Origin: Nitratiruptor sp. YY09-18
Lineage (GTDB): Bacteria > Campylobacterota > Campylobacteria > Campylobacterales > Nitratiruptoraceae
Length of the DNA stretch: 64,000 bases
Assembly (NCBI RefSeq): GCF_016593235.1
Contig: NZ_AP023065.1
Span: forward strand, 1,178,001-1,242,000
Direction of reading: 5' to 3'
The position numbers and the translations under genes are program-made. The notes under the pieces are model-generated. The model was not told the origin of the DNA. It did no database searches and saw only the letters and a list, made by a program, of their open reading frames with translations. Positions 1 through 8,796 of this stretch are shown one piece after another; the first letter of the stretch is position 1; each line of letters opens with the position of its first letter.

Positions 1-724
1 TCAAAAATCCTGCAGTATCATCAAGTCTTGCAACAAGGTCAAGGAGATATACATTGTCACCAACAATTACTACCGGGTTGATTTCTAGGTAAGCAAAATT
101 GAGATCTCTAAAAAATTTATAAAAATTGACTGCAAAATTTGCATATGTCTCTTTTTTGTCTTCAGGAATATCTGATGGGATATTCTCTTTAATAATCTTT
201 TCAATCTCTTCATCACTTGCATCGATAGGGATTTTAACTTCAACTACCTTATCCCAATTCTCTTCAACTTCCATACCACCATGTGCACTCATGTACAGAA
301 CATCATAGTTCTCATCAAGGGTAGTAGCAGCGATATAGTACTCTTCATCTTCAGTATGTGGCGTAAAAGGCTCTACAATAAAATGAGTCAAGTAACCTTT
401 TTGACCGCTAAGAAGTGTAGTCTCTTGGCTTCTCTTTTCATCGATCCATTTTGCAGCATCTTCTAAAGTAACATCGCCTGGTTTGTTTACTTTAAAAAGA
501 ACAAGGTTGTTCTTCCCTCTTTTACCAAAAAGCATATCAGGTTTTGCAACCAATGGTTTGTCTTTGAGCCACTCATTTCCAGGCTCCTCAGCCTTTTTCT
601 TGAGTTCTTCTCCGCTAGTTACCAACACAGATTCAAAAGGGTACTTGAGAGGAGCAAAGTATTTATCCCAGTTTTGGGCAAATAGTTTTTTGCCGTCATA
701 TTCACGTATCGCTCTTTGAGCCAT
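1..724 (-). CDS. aclB: ATP-citrate lyase small (ATP-grasp) subunit, 3' end cut by window
   Basis: The first 241 residues can be read (MAQRAIREYDGKKLFAQNW...); the rest lies beyond base 1. They align by eye along their whole length with the N-terminal part of ATP-citrate lyase, which is SucC-like with an ATP-grasp fold. Shared landmarks are VAKPDMLFGKRGK, a FIVEPFTPH segment and LEINPVVI...VYLLDLVARLDDTA. The enzyme cleaves citrate to acetyl-CoA and oxaloacetate using ATP and CoA, and in Campylobacterota it drives the reductive TCA cycle together with a larger AclA subunit. The ATG at 724-722 is preceded by a good AAGGAG ribosome site. The gene was found by reverse translation of the region, because its open frame runs off the window edge. 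Family assignment is firm; which of the two acl genes comes next cannot be seen. Confidence 0.93.
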   Translation of the reverse strand, partial: MAQRAIREYDGKKLFAQNWDKYFAPLKYPFESVLVTSGEELKKKAEEPGNEWLKDKPLVAKPDMLFGKRGKNNLVLFKVNKPGDVTLEDAAKWIDEKRSQETTLLSGQKGYLTHFIVEPFTPHTEDEEYYIAATTLDENYDVLYMSAHGGMEVEENWDKVVEVKIPIDASDEEIEKIIKENIPSDIPEDKKETYANFAVNFYKFFRDLNFAYLEINPVVIVGDNVYLLDLVARLDDTAGFL

Positions 725-750
725 TGAATCTCCTTCTAATAATTTGTGCT

Positions 751-756
751 ATTCTA
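751..756 (-). promoter_or_regulatory. Candidate -10 element for aclB
   Basis: On the minus strand TAGAAT lies about 27 bases upstream of the aclB start, in an AT-rich 119-base gap (725-843). No clear -35 is visible, which is common for Campylobacterota sigma-70 promoters. I see nothing else in this gap. Confidence 0.4.
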
Positions 757-843
757 TCATGGAATGTGCTGAAGATATAAGGAAAGGTAAGGTGATTTTT
801 CTATTTTAATTTTTAATGTTTAATTTTGTTACATCTTATGATT

Positions 844-2010
844 TTAGCTACTATTTTTATTACTTTTAGTAACATATACTTCTCCAAGATTTATGTCATG
901 AAAATAAATAGTTAATCTATTGCCTCTTTGTTTGTTAAGGAGATTTTCTTTGCAGTATTTAATCCCATAAAAGCGTAACTCCCTTTGTAAGCTTGCTTTT
1001 TTGGTATCGATGCATTTTATGCCTTCACTTTTTAAGCTTTTTGCAAGGGCTCTGGCAAAGTAATTTTCATACAAAAAGTGTTTACGGACAGGCAAATAAG
1101 CAAAGAGATATTCATTAAAGATCAAAGCTATATCGTTGATGAGAAGTGCACCAACTACAATAACAATAGCTATGAGGAGATTTCTTCTATATTTTGGAAG
1201 TCTCACGCGCAGTGTCTGCAAAAAGAGTCTTACCATCAAAATTGTGCCTAAAACTGCATAAGGCGCAAAATCCTCCAAAGAGACCTTTTGGCGAAAAGAG
1301 AGAAAAAGTGCTATCAAAAAAGATGTACCGCTAATAAACCAGACGATATCTTTTTGCTCCTTGATTAATATCCGATAAATCACATAGAAAAAATATAAAA
1401 AAAGAAGTGGCGAAAAGATTGCACTAAAGAGCGCAAAGGTATCGAAAAAGTAGTTTTGCGGTTTACCTCTAAAATCAAATCCATAGAGCAAGTACGAAAG
1501 AGTGGCAAATGCAAAATAGGCATATGAGAAGTTTCTATTTTTTTTATATAAATAGTAAAACCCCACAGCAATAAATAGAATCAAAAAACTTTTATGCAAA
1601 AAGAGAAGAAAAAATGCAAAACCGAGAGCCCAGAACTCGTTTTTGAAAAAAAGAAGCAAATAGATAAGTATAAAAAAGAGAATAAAAGGCGCATAGGAGA
1701 TGACTACTCCAGCAGTTAGTACTGCTGGAAGCAAAGAAAAAAGAACCGTAGCAAACAGCGCATCTTTTTCGTTTTGAAGATATTTTTTGCTAATTAAAAA
1801 AAAGAGATAGATATTTGCTAGCATCAAAATAGTTGATGGTAAACGGACAGCTATGAGATTGCTTCCAAATAGCTGATAAAAAAAGCGGTATATATAGTGG
1901 ATCCAGTGGTGTGATTCAAAAAGTATCTTTGTCTCTTCGCTCCCAATTCCTAAGCGAGAAGCATTAAAAAAAAGTACAAGAGCGTAGAAAAAGAGATAGA
2001 GATAGATCAT
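844..2010 (-). CDS. GT-C fold membrane glycosyltransferase-like protein (ArnT/PMT type)
   Basis: A 388-residue polytopic protein of about ten hydrophobic segments. After the first membrane segment comes GSEETKILFESHHWIHYIYRFFYQLFGSNLIAVRLPSTI. This matches the layout of the first loop of GT39/GT83-type enzymes: an acidic residue, then an aromatic-rich stretch, then a 'xxRLPS' segment before the second helix. Such proteins move sugars from polyprenyl-phosphate donors onto lipids or proteins on the outer face of the inner membrane. The substrate cannot be told. The ATG overlaps the stop codon of the preceding trpG-like gene (ATGA), so the two are translationally coupled, although no functional link to chorismate metabolism is obvious. 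The fold call is fairly sure; activity is unproven. Confidence 0.65.
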   Translation of the reverse strand: MIYLYLFFYALVLFFNASRLGIGSEETKILFESHHWIHYIYRFFYQLFGSNLIAVRLPSTILMLANIYLFFLISKKYLQNEKDALFATVLFSLLPAVLTAGVVISYAPFILFFILIYLLLFFKNEFWALGFAFFLLFLHKSFLILFIAVGFYYLYKKNRNFSYAYFAFATLSYLLYGFDFRGKPQNYFFDTFALFSAIFSPLLFLYFFYVIYRILIKEQKDIVWFISGTSFLIALFLSFRQKVSLEDFAPYAVLGTILMVRLFLQTLRVRLPKYRRNLLIAIVIVVGALLINDIALIFNEYLFAYLPVRKHFLYENYFARALAKSLKSEGIKCIDTKKASLQRELRFYGIKYCKENLLNKQRGNRLTIYFHDINLGEVYVTKSNKNSS

Positions 2011-2576
2011 AATTGTAAAAAATTATCTAATATTTCATATCCGTATTCGCTCATTATCGATTCAGGGTGAAACTGGACTCCATAGATTGGCTTTCCCTCC
2101 ACTTCAAGAGCCATAATCTCTTTGTCATCTTTACTTCGTGCAGTCGGCTTGATTGTTGCTGGGAGGTTTTGCGGATTGACCACAAGAGAATGGTAGCGAG
2201 TTGCACGAAATTCTGCAGGTAGCTTATCGAATATTTTTGTATCTTGTAAAACTTCTATCTGCGAAGTTTTACCATGCATCATATTTTTTGCTTGAATAAT
2301 CTCTCCACCAAAAGCCTGGGCAATTGTTTGATGTCCAAGACATATGCCTAGAATTGGCTTTCTATCAGCAAATTTTCTCACTACATCCAGACTCACTCCA
2401 GCCTCATTTGGAGTCGCAGGGCCTGGAGAAATGATGATCTTTTCAGGGTTGAGTTTTTCAATTGCAGCAACACTCAGTTCATCATTGCGAATTACCTTGA
2501 GATTGGCTCCAAGTTCGAGGCAATACTGCACAATGTTATACGTAAAGCTATCATAGTTATCAATCATGAGTATCAT
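2007..2576 (-). CDS. trpG: Anthranilate/aminodeoxychorismate synthase glutaminase subunit
   Basis: A 189-residue class I glutamine amidotransferase. The catalytic triad is visible: nucleophile Cys in GICLGHQ, and the His-Glu pair in FHPES near the C-terminus. MILMIDNYDSFTYNIVQ is the typical TrpG/PabA N-terminus, and HGKTS and YHSLVV also fit the family. It supplies ammonia from glutamine to a chorismate-using partner (TrpE or PabB), which is not in this window. Whether it serves tryptophan, folate or both (trpG or pabA) cannot be decided from sequence alone. It starts inside the 3' end of the phosphoribosyltransferase gene (17-base overlap) with AAGGG seven bases upstream of the ATG. Confidence 0.92.
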   Translation of the reverse strand: MILMIDNYDSFTYNIVQYCLELGANLKVIRNDELSVAAIEKLNPEKIIISPGPATPNEAGVSLDVVRKFADRKPILGICLGHQTIAQAFGGEIIQAKNMMHGKTSQIEVLQDTKIFDKLPAEFRATRYHSLVVNPQNLPATIKPTARSKDDKEIMALEVEGKPIYGVQFHPESIMSEYGYEILDNFLQL

Positions 2577-3009
2577 GTAGATCCCTTGCCCAAAAAAAGT
2601 CTATCCATTCATCAGCATATTGTACAAAAAAATCTGGTCTATACCTTGCACTCGGTTTATAAAAGAGTGCAGCGCTTTTGTAGATGATGTCTGGAAACTT
2701 GCTCTTTAGTTCATCCATTACTTGCTGCAGTGTATCACCACTATCGACAATCTCATCAACGACTAACACCCTCTTGTGACAAGAGAGATCTGGAGTGTTT
2801 GCAAGAGTCACACATGCAAGCTTCTTTTGACCCTCATACCCTATTGCATTGATAGTATAGACTGCGCGAATATCAAAATATTCACCTAAAAAATGTCCAA
2901 GTGTCAATCCACCTCTACTTATTGCCACAATTGCATCAAAATCCTCATCGATTCTTTTTATAAGACTTTTTACATCTTGCAAAAACTCATCATAGCTGTA
3001 ATAGCGCAT
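2560..3009 (-). CDS. Purine-type phosphoribosyltransferase (Gpt/Hpt-like)
   Basis: A 149-residue type I phosphoribosyltransferase. The PRPP-binding signature is clear: VLVVDEIVDSGDTL (hydrophobic stretch, two acidic residues, then Gly-Asp-Thr). An N-terminal AISRGGL segment precedes it, and the C-terminal FFWARDLHD is typical of xanthine/guanine/hypoxanthine salvage enzymes. It is likely to salvage a purine base with PRPP; the preferred base is unclear. The frame opens earlier at a TTG (3015), but I chose the ATG at 3009, whose A is the last base of the mqnE stop codon (TAATG), which implies translational re-initiation. It is the second gene of the mqnE operon. Confidence 0.82.
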   Translation of the reverse strand: MRYYSYDEFLQDVKSLIKRIDEDFDAIVAISRGGLTLGHFLGEYFDIRAVYTINAIGYEGQKKLACVTLANTPDLSCHKRVLVVDEIVDSGDTLQQVMDELKSKFPDIIYKSAALFYKPSARYRPDFFVQYADEWIDFFWARDLHDTHD

Positions 3010-4070
3010 TACCAAACTTTGATCTCATTATAGAGACTATCACGCTCTACTGGGATAAACCCACTATCTTTAATGAATGCAACAAACTCTTCAAGCGGTA
3101 CACCATTACGGCTTGGCGCACCGGCAGCACTCTGAATTGCTTCTCGCTCTATTGTTCCATCTAAATCGTCTGCACCAAACTCTTGCGCAACGAGAGCGAG
3201 ATTGAGAGTAGAAGTAGCCCAGTAGGCCTTGATGTGAGGAATGTTGTCAAGCAAAATTCTCGCAATTGCAATGGTTTTGAGATACTCTTGACCTGTGACA
3301 AAGTTTTGAACATTGAGATAATTATTCTCTTTTTGATAGATGAGCGGAATGAAGCAGTTAAACCCTCCTGTCTCATCTTGGAGATTACGAAGTCGAAGCA
3401 TATGATCTATACGATGCTCTCTTTTCTCTACATGACCAAAAAGCATTGTAGCATTGCTTTTACGCCCTCTTTCGTGCCAGAGTCGGTGGATCCGCAGCCA
3501 CTCCTGGCTTGAGACTTTTCCTTTGCATATATAGTCTCTCACCTCTTCATCAAAGATCTCCGCCCCACCCCCTGGCATACTATCCACACCATTTTCTATC
3601 ATTTTATCGATTATCTCTTCAAATTTAAGACCATACTCTTTAGCTAGGAAATTCACCTCTGCAGCTGTGAGAGCTTTGATATGGATATGGGGAAACTGCT
3701 CTTTGATTTTGCGAAATATTCCCATATACCACACAATCCCTGCCTGGTCATTGTGAGCTGAGACGATATGCACCTCTTTGATACCGCGTTTGCTTGCATC
3801 TTCTACAATTGCTAGAATCTCATCATGGCTCATTGTATAAGGATTTGGATTTTTGCGATTTGCACTAAAAGCACAGAATTTGCAGATATCTTTGCAGATA
3901 TTTGTAGGATTTATGTGGCGGTTGATATTGAAAAAGCTCTTATTCCCATAGAGCTCTTTACGTCTTTTGTCTGCATATTTTGCAAGAGTAAAGAGATCTA
4001 AATCATAGAGTCTCACTCCGTCTTCAAAATCAAGCCTCTTGCCAGATTCGAGTTTATCAAGTAGATCCAT
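3009..4070 (-). CDS. mqnE: Aminofutalosine synthase (radical SAM)
   Basis: A 353-residue radical SAM enzyme. The cluster motif is NICKDICKFCAFS (CxxxCxxC), preceded by FNINRHINPTN, which is diagnostic for MqnE rather than MqnC. PGGGAEIFDEEVR, NATMLFGHVE and LQDETGGFNCFIPL follow in family order. MqnE joins the enolpyruvyl benzoate made by MqnA to SAM-derived adenosine to give aminofutalosine, an early step of the futalosine route to menaquinone, the usual quinone of Campylobacterota. Length is normal. It is the first gene of a four-gene minus-strand operon whose promoter is part of the palindrome at 4091-4102. The start is the ATG at 4070 with a GGTGAGGGG-type ribosome site. Confidence 0.95.
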   Translation of the reverse strand: MDLLDKLESGKRLDFEDGVRLYDLDLFTLAKYADKRRKELYGNKSFFNINRHINPTNICKDICKFCAFSANRKNPNPYTMSHDEILAIVEDASKRGIKEVHIVSAHNDQAGIVWYMGIFRKIKEQFPHIHIKALTAAEVNFLAKEYGLKFEEIIDKMIENGVDSMPGGGAEIFDEEVRDYICKGKVSSQEWLRIHRLWHERGRKSNATMLFGHVEKREHRIDHMLRLRNLQDETGGFNCFIPLIYQKENNYLNVQNFVTGQEYLKTIAIARILLDNIPHIKAYWATSTLNLALVAQEFGADDLDGTIEREAIQSAAGAPSRNGVPLEEFVAFIKDSGFIPVERDSLYNEIKVW

Positions 4071-4090
4071 ATTCCCCTCACCTTAATTTT

Positions 4091-4102
4091 GTATAATTAT
4101 AC
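4091..4102. promoter_or_regulatory. Palindromic bidirectional -10 element between mqnE and glnD
   Basis: GTATAATTATAC is a perfect 12-base palindrome. It presents TATAAT to the plus strand at 4092-4097 (toward glnD) and TATAAT to the minus strand at 4096-4101 (toward mqnE), with two bases shared. Both predicted transcripts would have leaders of only 15-20 nucleotides. It is the only promoter-like sequence in the 47-base gap. Confidence 0.6.
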
Positions 4103-4117
4103 AAAAAAAGGAGATGC

Positions 4118-6637
4118 TTGGATATCAAGCTCCAAATAGAAGAACTCCTCGATACAGGCGCAAGCGATCACGAAATATCAAAAAGAGTCAAATCTACTAT
4201 ACAAGATTATTTTCATCACCTCGAAGAAGTCTTTGATCAAACACAAGGCAAAGATTTTTTGGTCAAACATACTAAATATATTGATAGTCTCATACAGATC
4301 ATTTTTCGTGTAGCTATTCGCAAACTCTTTGGTATCTATGCTCCACTTTCTAACACTATTCCGATTACATTGGTAGCTCTTGGAAGTTATGGACGTGAAC
4401 AGCTTGCACCCTATTCAGACATAGACTTGATGATAGTCTATGAGGATGTCAAAGGATTTAATACTAAGGAAATTATAGAAAAGGTTCTCTATATTATCTG
4501 GGATACCGGCCTTAAGCTTGGCCATAGGGTCCATAAGATTGGTGAACTCCAAGAGGTAGCTAACAGCGACAATACGATCAAAACTGCCCTCATAGAGTCG
4601 CGCTATATAGTGGGAAGTAAATATTTGTGGTTTAAGATCGAAAGTGAACTTGGCAAGATCCGCCACACAAACCAAAAGGAGTTCATCTTCCAAAAGATGC
4701 AAGAGGCAGAAAATAGGCGCAAAAAATATCCACTCAATATGCAGCCATATATCAAAGAGGGAGTTGGAGGTCTTAGAGATAGTAATCTTTTATATTGGAT
4801 AGCAAATGTGCTCTATGGCGTACGCTCACTTAAAGATTTGCAAGGAAAGCTTTTTAGTGAAGAGGAGTACAAAGAGTATAGAGTGGCTTTGGAATGGCTC
4901 TTTCGCTTACGCTCTGCTTTGCATTTGGTAGCGAAGAAAAAAGAGGATAGGCTTCTTTTTGAGTATATTCCTGAACTTGTGCAAAAACTTGATGTCAAGG
5001 GTGCGACTTCACAAAAGAAACAGCAAAATCTCATGACTAAAACATTTCAAGCGATGCATACTATAGACCAATTTTCTCAAATTTTTACGAAAAAAATGGT
5101 AGGAAAATTCCTCTTTAATCCTCAAAATTTTACACTTTTAAAAAATAGAAGAGTAGCTGATGGGGTGTATCTTTGTGATGAGAAGTTCTATGCTTCATTT
5201 CAGTGCCGCTCTCACCCTCTCAAAAAGCTCCTAGAAGTTGTGATAAACAACGCATTTAATGCATCTGATCCTAGCTTTGTCTACTATAGTTCAAAGAGCA
5301 AAAGTTCCAAAATTCTTTCGCAATCAAATGCGAAGCTTGTAAAAAAACTCTTTTATAAAGAGAAGCTCTATCCTGCTCTCAAACTTCTTCACCAAAGCAA
5401 ACTCTTGCCTGTCGTCGTGCCGCCAATGAAAAAAGTCATGCATATGCCACAATTTGATGGCTACCATCAGTTTCCTGTGGATCTACACTCCATTGCCTGT
5501 GTTGAAGCGCTTGAAAATATCAAAGATCCTTTTTTGCAAGAGCTCTACCAGACTTTAAGCAGTGATGAGAAGGCTATGCTCAAACTCATCACACTCTTGC
5601 ATGATAGCGGCAAGGGTAGGAGACAAAGACACCACGAAGTAGGAGCAAAACTGCTCAAATCCTATGCGCAAAAACTTGGATTTGCTCAAGAGTTAATAGA
5701 AACAGGAGCGATCCTTATCAAGCATCATACAGATATGACAGAGACCGCTTACAATAAAGATATCCATAGCGAAAAGGTGGTTCTCTCTTTTGTAGCGCCT
5801 CTGAAAACAAAAAAGCGCCTCGATATGCTCTATCTGCTCACATATGCAGATGTTAACGGTGTAGGAAAAAATGTTTATAGCTCGTACAACGCAAAACTCC
5901 TACGCGACCTCTATAATCTCAGCTTAGAGGCTTTAGCAAATGAAAAAATCCTTGATGAAGTGAGCAGAAGACTACGCAAAGAAAATACCCTCAAGCGACA
6001 CAAAGATTTCCAAGCTCTTCCAAAACTTTTGCAGCGCAAAATTCTCTCCATCGAATCAAATCTCTTTTTTATCCGCCATACGAGTAGCGAAATTATCGAC
6101 ATTGCAAAAAGAGCATATGAGACACAAAAATACTCCTATCATATCTGGAATGATGAGTATCTCAAGATTGAGATAATTCGTCAAGTTCCAATAAACCTTG
6201 GATATCTTCTTGGGAAACTCTCCTATCTCGATGTTGCATCCATGGAGGTATTTAAGCTCTTTGATGAACGCAAATATTTTCGTATCGAATTTTTAGAAAC
6301 AGATGAACAAAATATCGATTATATTCGTCAAGTAATTGAAAACTCCTTTGATATGAGCAAAAAAATAAAGCTATCAAAGCCGATAATAGACCAAAGTGGC
6401 ATAAAAATCGAGTGTAACCACTCTAAAACTTACGCCATGATGAGCCTAGAAGCCCCCAACCAAAAGGGACTTTTGGCATATGTCTCAAAAATTTTTGATG
6501 AGTTTGGTATCGATATTGCTACTGCAAAAATCAATACCATTCGCAATAAAGCGAAAGATCTTTTTTTGATAGAGAAAAATGGAAAGTTTTGTTCTAAAAA
6601 AGAAGAGATTTTGGAAAAGTTAGTAGGAGTGAACTAG
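4118..6637 (+). CDS. glnD: Bifunctional PII uridylyltransferase/uridylyl-removing enzyme
   Basis: An 839-residue protein with the full GlnD layout. A nucleotidyltransferase domain near residue 90 has GSYGREQLAPYSDIDLMIV (GS-x-G-R...SDxD metal site). An HD phosphohydrolase domain near residue 495 has LLHDSGKGRRQRHHEVG. C-terminal ACT-type segments include YAMMSLEAPNQKGLLAYVS. GlnD senses glutamine and controls nitrogen metabolism by adding or removing UMP on PII. The start is a TTG at 4118 directly behind AAAGGAGA; a nearer ATG at 4113 is out of frame. The stop overlaps the glmS start by one base, suggesting co-expression of nitrogen sensing with glutamine-consuming hexosamine synthesis. Confidence 0.93.
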   Translation: MDIKLQIEELLDTGASDHEISKRVKSTIQDYFHHLEEVFDQTQGKDFLVKHTKYIDSLIQIIFRVAIRKLFGIYAPLSNTIPITLVALGSYGREQLAPYSDIDLMIVYEDVKGFNTKEIIEKVLYIIWDTGLKLGHRVHKIGELQEVANSDNTIKTALIESRYIVGSKYLWFKIESELGKIRHTNQKEFIFQKMQEAENRRKKYPLNMQPYIKEGVGGLRDSNLLYWIANVLYGVRSLKDLQGKLFSEEEYKEYRVALEWLFRLRSALHLVAKKKEDRLLFEYIPELVQKLDVKGATSQKKQQNLMTKTFQAMHTIDQFSQIFTKKMVGKFLFNPQNFTLLKNRRVADGVYLCDEKFYASFQCRSHPLKKLLEVVINNAFNASDPSFVYYSSKSKSSKILSQSNAKLVKKLFYKEKLYPALKLLHQSKLLPVVVPPMKKVMHMPQFDGYHQFPVDLHSIACVEALENIKDPFLQELYQTLSSDEKAMLKLITLLHDSGKGRRQRHHEVGAKLLKSYAQKLGFAQELIETGAILIKHHTDMTETAYNKDIHSEKVVLSFVAPLKTKKRLDMLYLLTYADVNGVGKNVYSSYNAKLLRDLYNLSLEALANEKILDEVSRRLRKENTLKRHKDFQALPKLLQRKILSIESNLFFIRHTSSEIIDIAKRAYETQKYSYHIWNDEYLKIEIIRQVPINLGYLLGKLSYLDVASMEVFKLFDERKYFRIEFLETDEQNIDYIRQVIENSFDMSKKIKLSKPIIDQSGIKIECNHSKTYAMMSLEAPNQKGLLAYVSKIFDEFGIDIATAKINTIRNKAKDLFLIEKNGKFCSKKEEILEKLVGVN

Positions 6638-8436
6638 TGTGCGGAATTGTTGGGTATGTAGGAAGTAATGATATTAAAAACTTTTTACTTGAAGGTCTCA
6701 AAGAGCTTGAGTATAGAGGCTACGATAGTGCCGGGATGGCGATTTTGCAAGATGATAGTCTCAAAATCTGCAAAGCGGTAGGAAAACTAGAAAATCTGCA
6801 GAAGAAGTGCCAAGATATAAAAGTAGATGGTTTTGGTGTAGGAATAGCACACACAAGATGGGCAACTCATGGTAAACCCACTGAACTCAACGCCCACCCC
6901 CATTTTGGCGAATTTAGCTACGTAGTGCATAACGGAATTATAGAAAACTACAAAGAGCTCAAAGAGAGCCTCGATGCAAAGTTTGTAAGCCAAACAGATA
7001 CTGAAGTGATCGTGCATCTTTTTGAAAAGAACATCGAAGAGCTCAAAGACCCTCTCAAAGCTTTTAAAGCTACAATCGATGCCCTCAAAGGTGCATACGC
7101 AATTTTACTCATTACAAAAGCTGCGCCAGACAAGATCTTTTTTGCCAAAGAGGGCTCACCCCTTATAGTAGGAAGAAATGGGGATGAGATCTACTTTGCT
7201 TCAAGCGATGCTCCACTCATTGGATATGCAAAAGAGGTGCACTACCTTGAAGATGGAGAGTGGGGAGTAGTACAAAGAGGCGAGGTGCAGCTCTTTTCGC
7301 ACGATCAAAAAATCGAACCAGAATTTAAGCCTCTTACAATCAATAAAGAGCTAGCACAAAAAGGTGGCTATCGCTTCTTTATGGAAAAAGAGATATATGA
7401 GCAAAGTGATGTGATCACTGAGACGATGATGGGTCGCATCACTGAAAATGGTGTTGATTTTGAAGAGATTGACGAAGAGTATCTCAAAGGAATCACCTCT
7501 ATAAAAATCTGCGCATGTGGAACCAGCTACCATGCAGGACTGAGTGGGGCTTATTTGATTGAAAAACTTGCAAGAGTTCCGGTCACATGTGAAATTGCAA
7601 GCGAGTTTCGCTATAAAGACCCCGTACTTCATAAAGATACCCTCTTTATCGTCATTAGCCAAAGTGGTGAGACAGCTGATACGCTTGAAGCTCTCAAGAT
7701 GGCTAAGAATGCTGGGCTTAAAACTTTGGCAATATGCAATGTAGATAACTCTTCAATCGTACGCCTAGCAGATCGCACTATTCTAACTCGGGCTGGTATC
7801 GAAAAAGGTGTAGCAAGCACTAAAGCCTTCACGACACAAGTGATGGTGCTGTGGATGTTTGCTCTATACCTAGCACAAAGTGCAAAAACGCTCGATGAGT
7901 CACAACACAAAAAAGAACTAGAAGCGATCATGCATACTCCTCATGCACTCAAAGTAGATGAGAATATGCATGAACGACTCAAGAGACTTTCAAAGCGCTA
8001 TCTCCATGGACATGGATTTTTCTTTATAGGCAGAGACATATTCTTCCCACTTGCCCTTGAGGGTGCGCTTAAGCTCAAAGAGATCAGCTATCTCCATGCT
8101 GAAGGATATCCAGCTGGAGAGATGAAGCATGGACCTATAGCCCTAGCCGATCCTGAGCTCTTTACCATAGCTCTCATGCCAAAAAATCTTCTCTACGACA
8201 AAATCAAAAGCAACGTAGAAGAGCTCAGTGCAAGAGATTCGACAATATGTGCTATTAGTTCTTTGGAGTTTGATCTGGCTGATGATTTTGTTCGCATCCA
8301 TGAGTGGGACCACTTCATGCTTGAGTATTACGAGATGGCAGTTGTATTGCAGCTACTAGCAATGGAGATAGCTATTAGGCTTGGTAATGACGTAGATATG
8401 CCAAGGAACCTGGCAAAATCAGTAACGGTGGAGTAA
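6637..8436 (+). CDS. glmS: Glutamine-fructose-6-phosphate aminotransferase (isomerizing)
   Basis: A 599-residue GlmS of standard length. The GTG start at 6637 shares its first base with the glnD stop and gives MCGIVGYVG, so Cys2 becomes the N-terminal nucleophile after Met removal. The Ntn glutaminase domain contains HTRWATHG and NGIIENY. Two SIS isomerase domains follow, with CGTSYHAG, SQSGETADTLEAL and EGALKLKEISYLHAEGYPAGEMKHGP. The C-terminus DMPRNLAKSVTVE is the conserved tail that closes the sugar site. The enzyme makes glucosamine-6-phosphate, feeding peptidoglycan and LPS. It is followed after one base by flgN, so the flgN-flgK pair is probably on the same transcript. Confidence 0.97.
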   Translation: MCGIVGYVGSNDIKNFLLEGLKELEYRGYDSAGMAILQDDSLKICKAVGKLENLQKKCQDIKVDGFGVGIAHTRWATHGKPTELNAHPHFGEFSYVVHNGIIENYKELKESLDAKFVSQTDTEVIVHLFEKNIEELKDPLKAFKATIDALKGAYAILLITKAAPDKIFFAKEGSPLIVGRNGDEIYFASSDAPLIGYAKEVHYLEDGEWGVVQRGEVQLFSHDQKIEPEFKPLTINKELAQKGGYRFFMEKEIYEQSDVITETMMGRITENGVDFEEIDEEYLKGITSIKICACGTSYHAGLSGAYLIEKLARVPVTCEIASEFRYKDPVLHKDTLFIVISQSGETADTLEALKMAKNAGLKTLAICNVDNSSIVRLADRTILTRAGIEKGVASTKAFTTQVMVLWMFALYLAQSAKTLDESQHKKELEAIMHTPHALKVDENMHERLKRLSKRYLHGHGFFFIGRDIFFPLALEGALKLKEISYLHAEGYPAGEMKHGPIALADPELFTIALMPKNLLYDKIKSNVEELSARDSTICAISSLEFDLADDFVRIHEWDHFMLEYYEMAVVLQLLAMEIAIRLGNDVDMPRNLAKSVTVE

Positions 8437-8437
8437 T

Positions 8438-8794
8438 ATGAACGCGCAAGAGCTTTTGAATCAGTTTATCGTAGAGTTGAAAAAAGAGAATAGGCTTCTC
8501 ATCGAAAGTGTTAAGGAAAAAGATGCTTCGAGCAGACTCATGGAAATAGTCCAGCGCAAAGAAGAGCTCTTGCGCCAAATACTCTCACTTGAAAAAGAGG
8601 AGGTAGAACCATACCAAGAGGAGCTACAGCTCATTGACGAACTTACAGAGCGCAATAAGAGTCTCGCAGTCAATAATATAGAATTTATCAATGACATCTT
8701 TGATGCCATTTATGCAGCCAACTCCCCCACAAAATATACAAAAGATGGTAATATAACTACATCCAAAGAGGGTTTTTTCAATAAGAAGGTGTAG
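8438..8794 (+). CDS. flgN: FlgN-like flagellar export chaperone
   Basis: A 118-residue, highly charged, all-helical protein (residues 1-100 predicted helix, no membrane segment). It sits directly upstream of flgK with a two-base gap. FlgN proteins are small cytoplasmic chaperones that hold FlgK and FlgL until the type III export gate takes them. Sequence conservation in the family is poor, so the call rests on size, the N-terminal helix pattern (LLNQFIVELKKENRLLIESVKEKD) and strict synteny with its main client. Confidence 0.75.
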   Translation: MNAQELLNQFIVELKKENRLLIESVKEKDASSRLMEIVQRKEELLRQILSLEKEEVEPYQEELQLIDELTERNKSLAVNNIEFINDIFDAIYAANSPTKYTKDGNITTSKEGFFNKKV

Positions 8795-8796
8795 TC

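Noticed and set aside
126-719. Three small plus-strand open frames at the left edge
   Set aside because: They are antisense shadows of aclB, whose minus-strand frame runs unbroken from 724 to the window edge with clear family identity.
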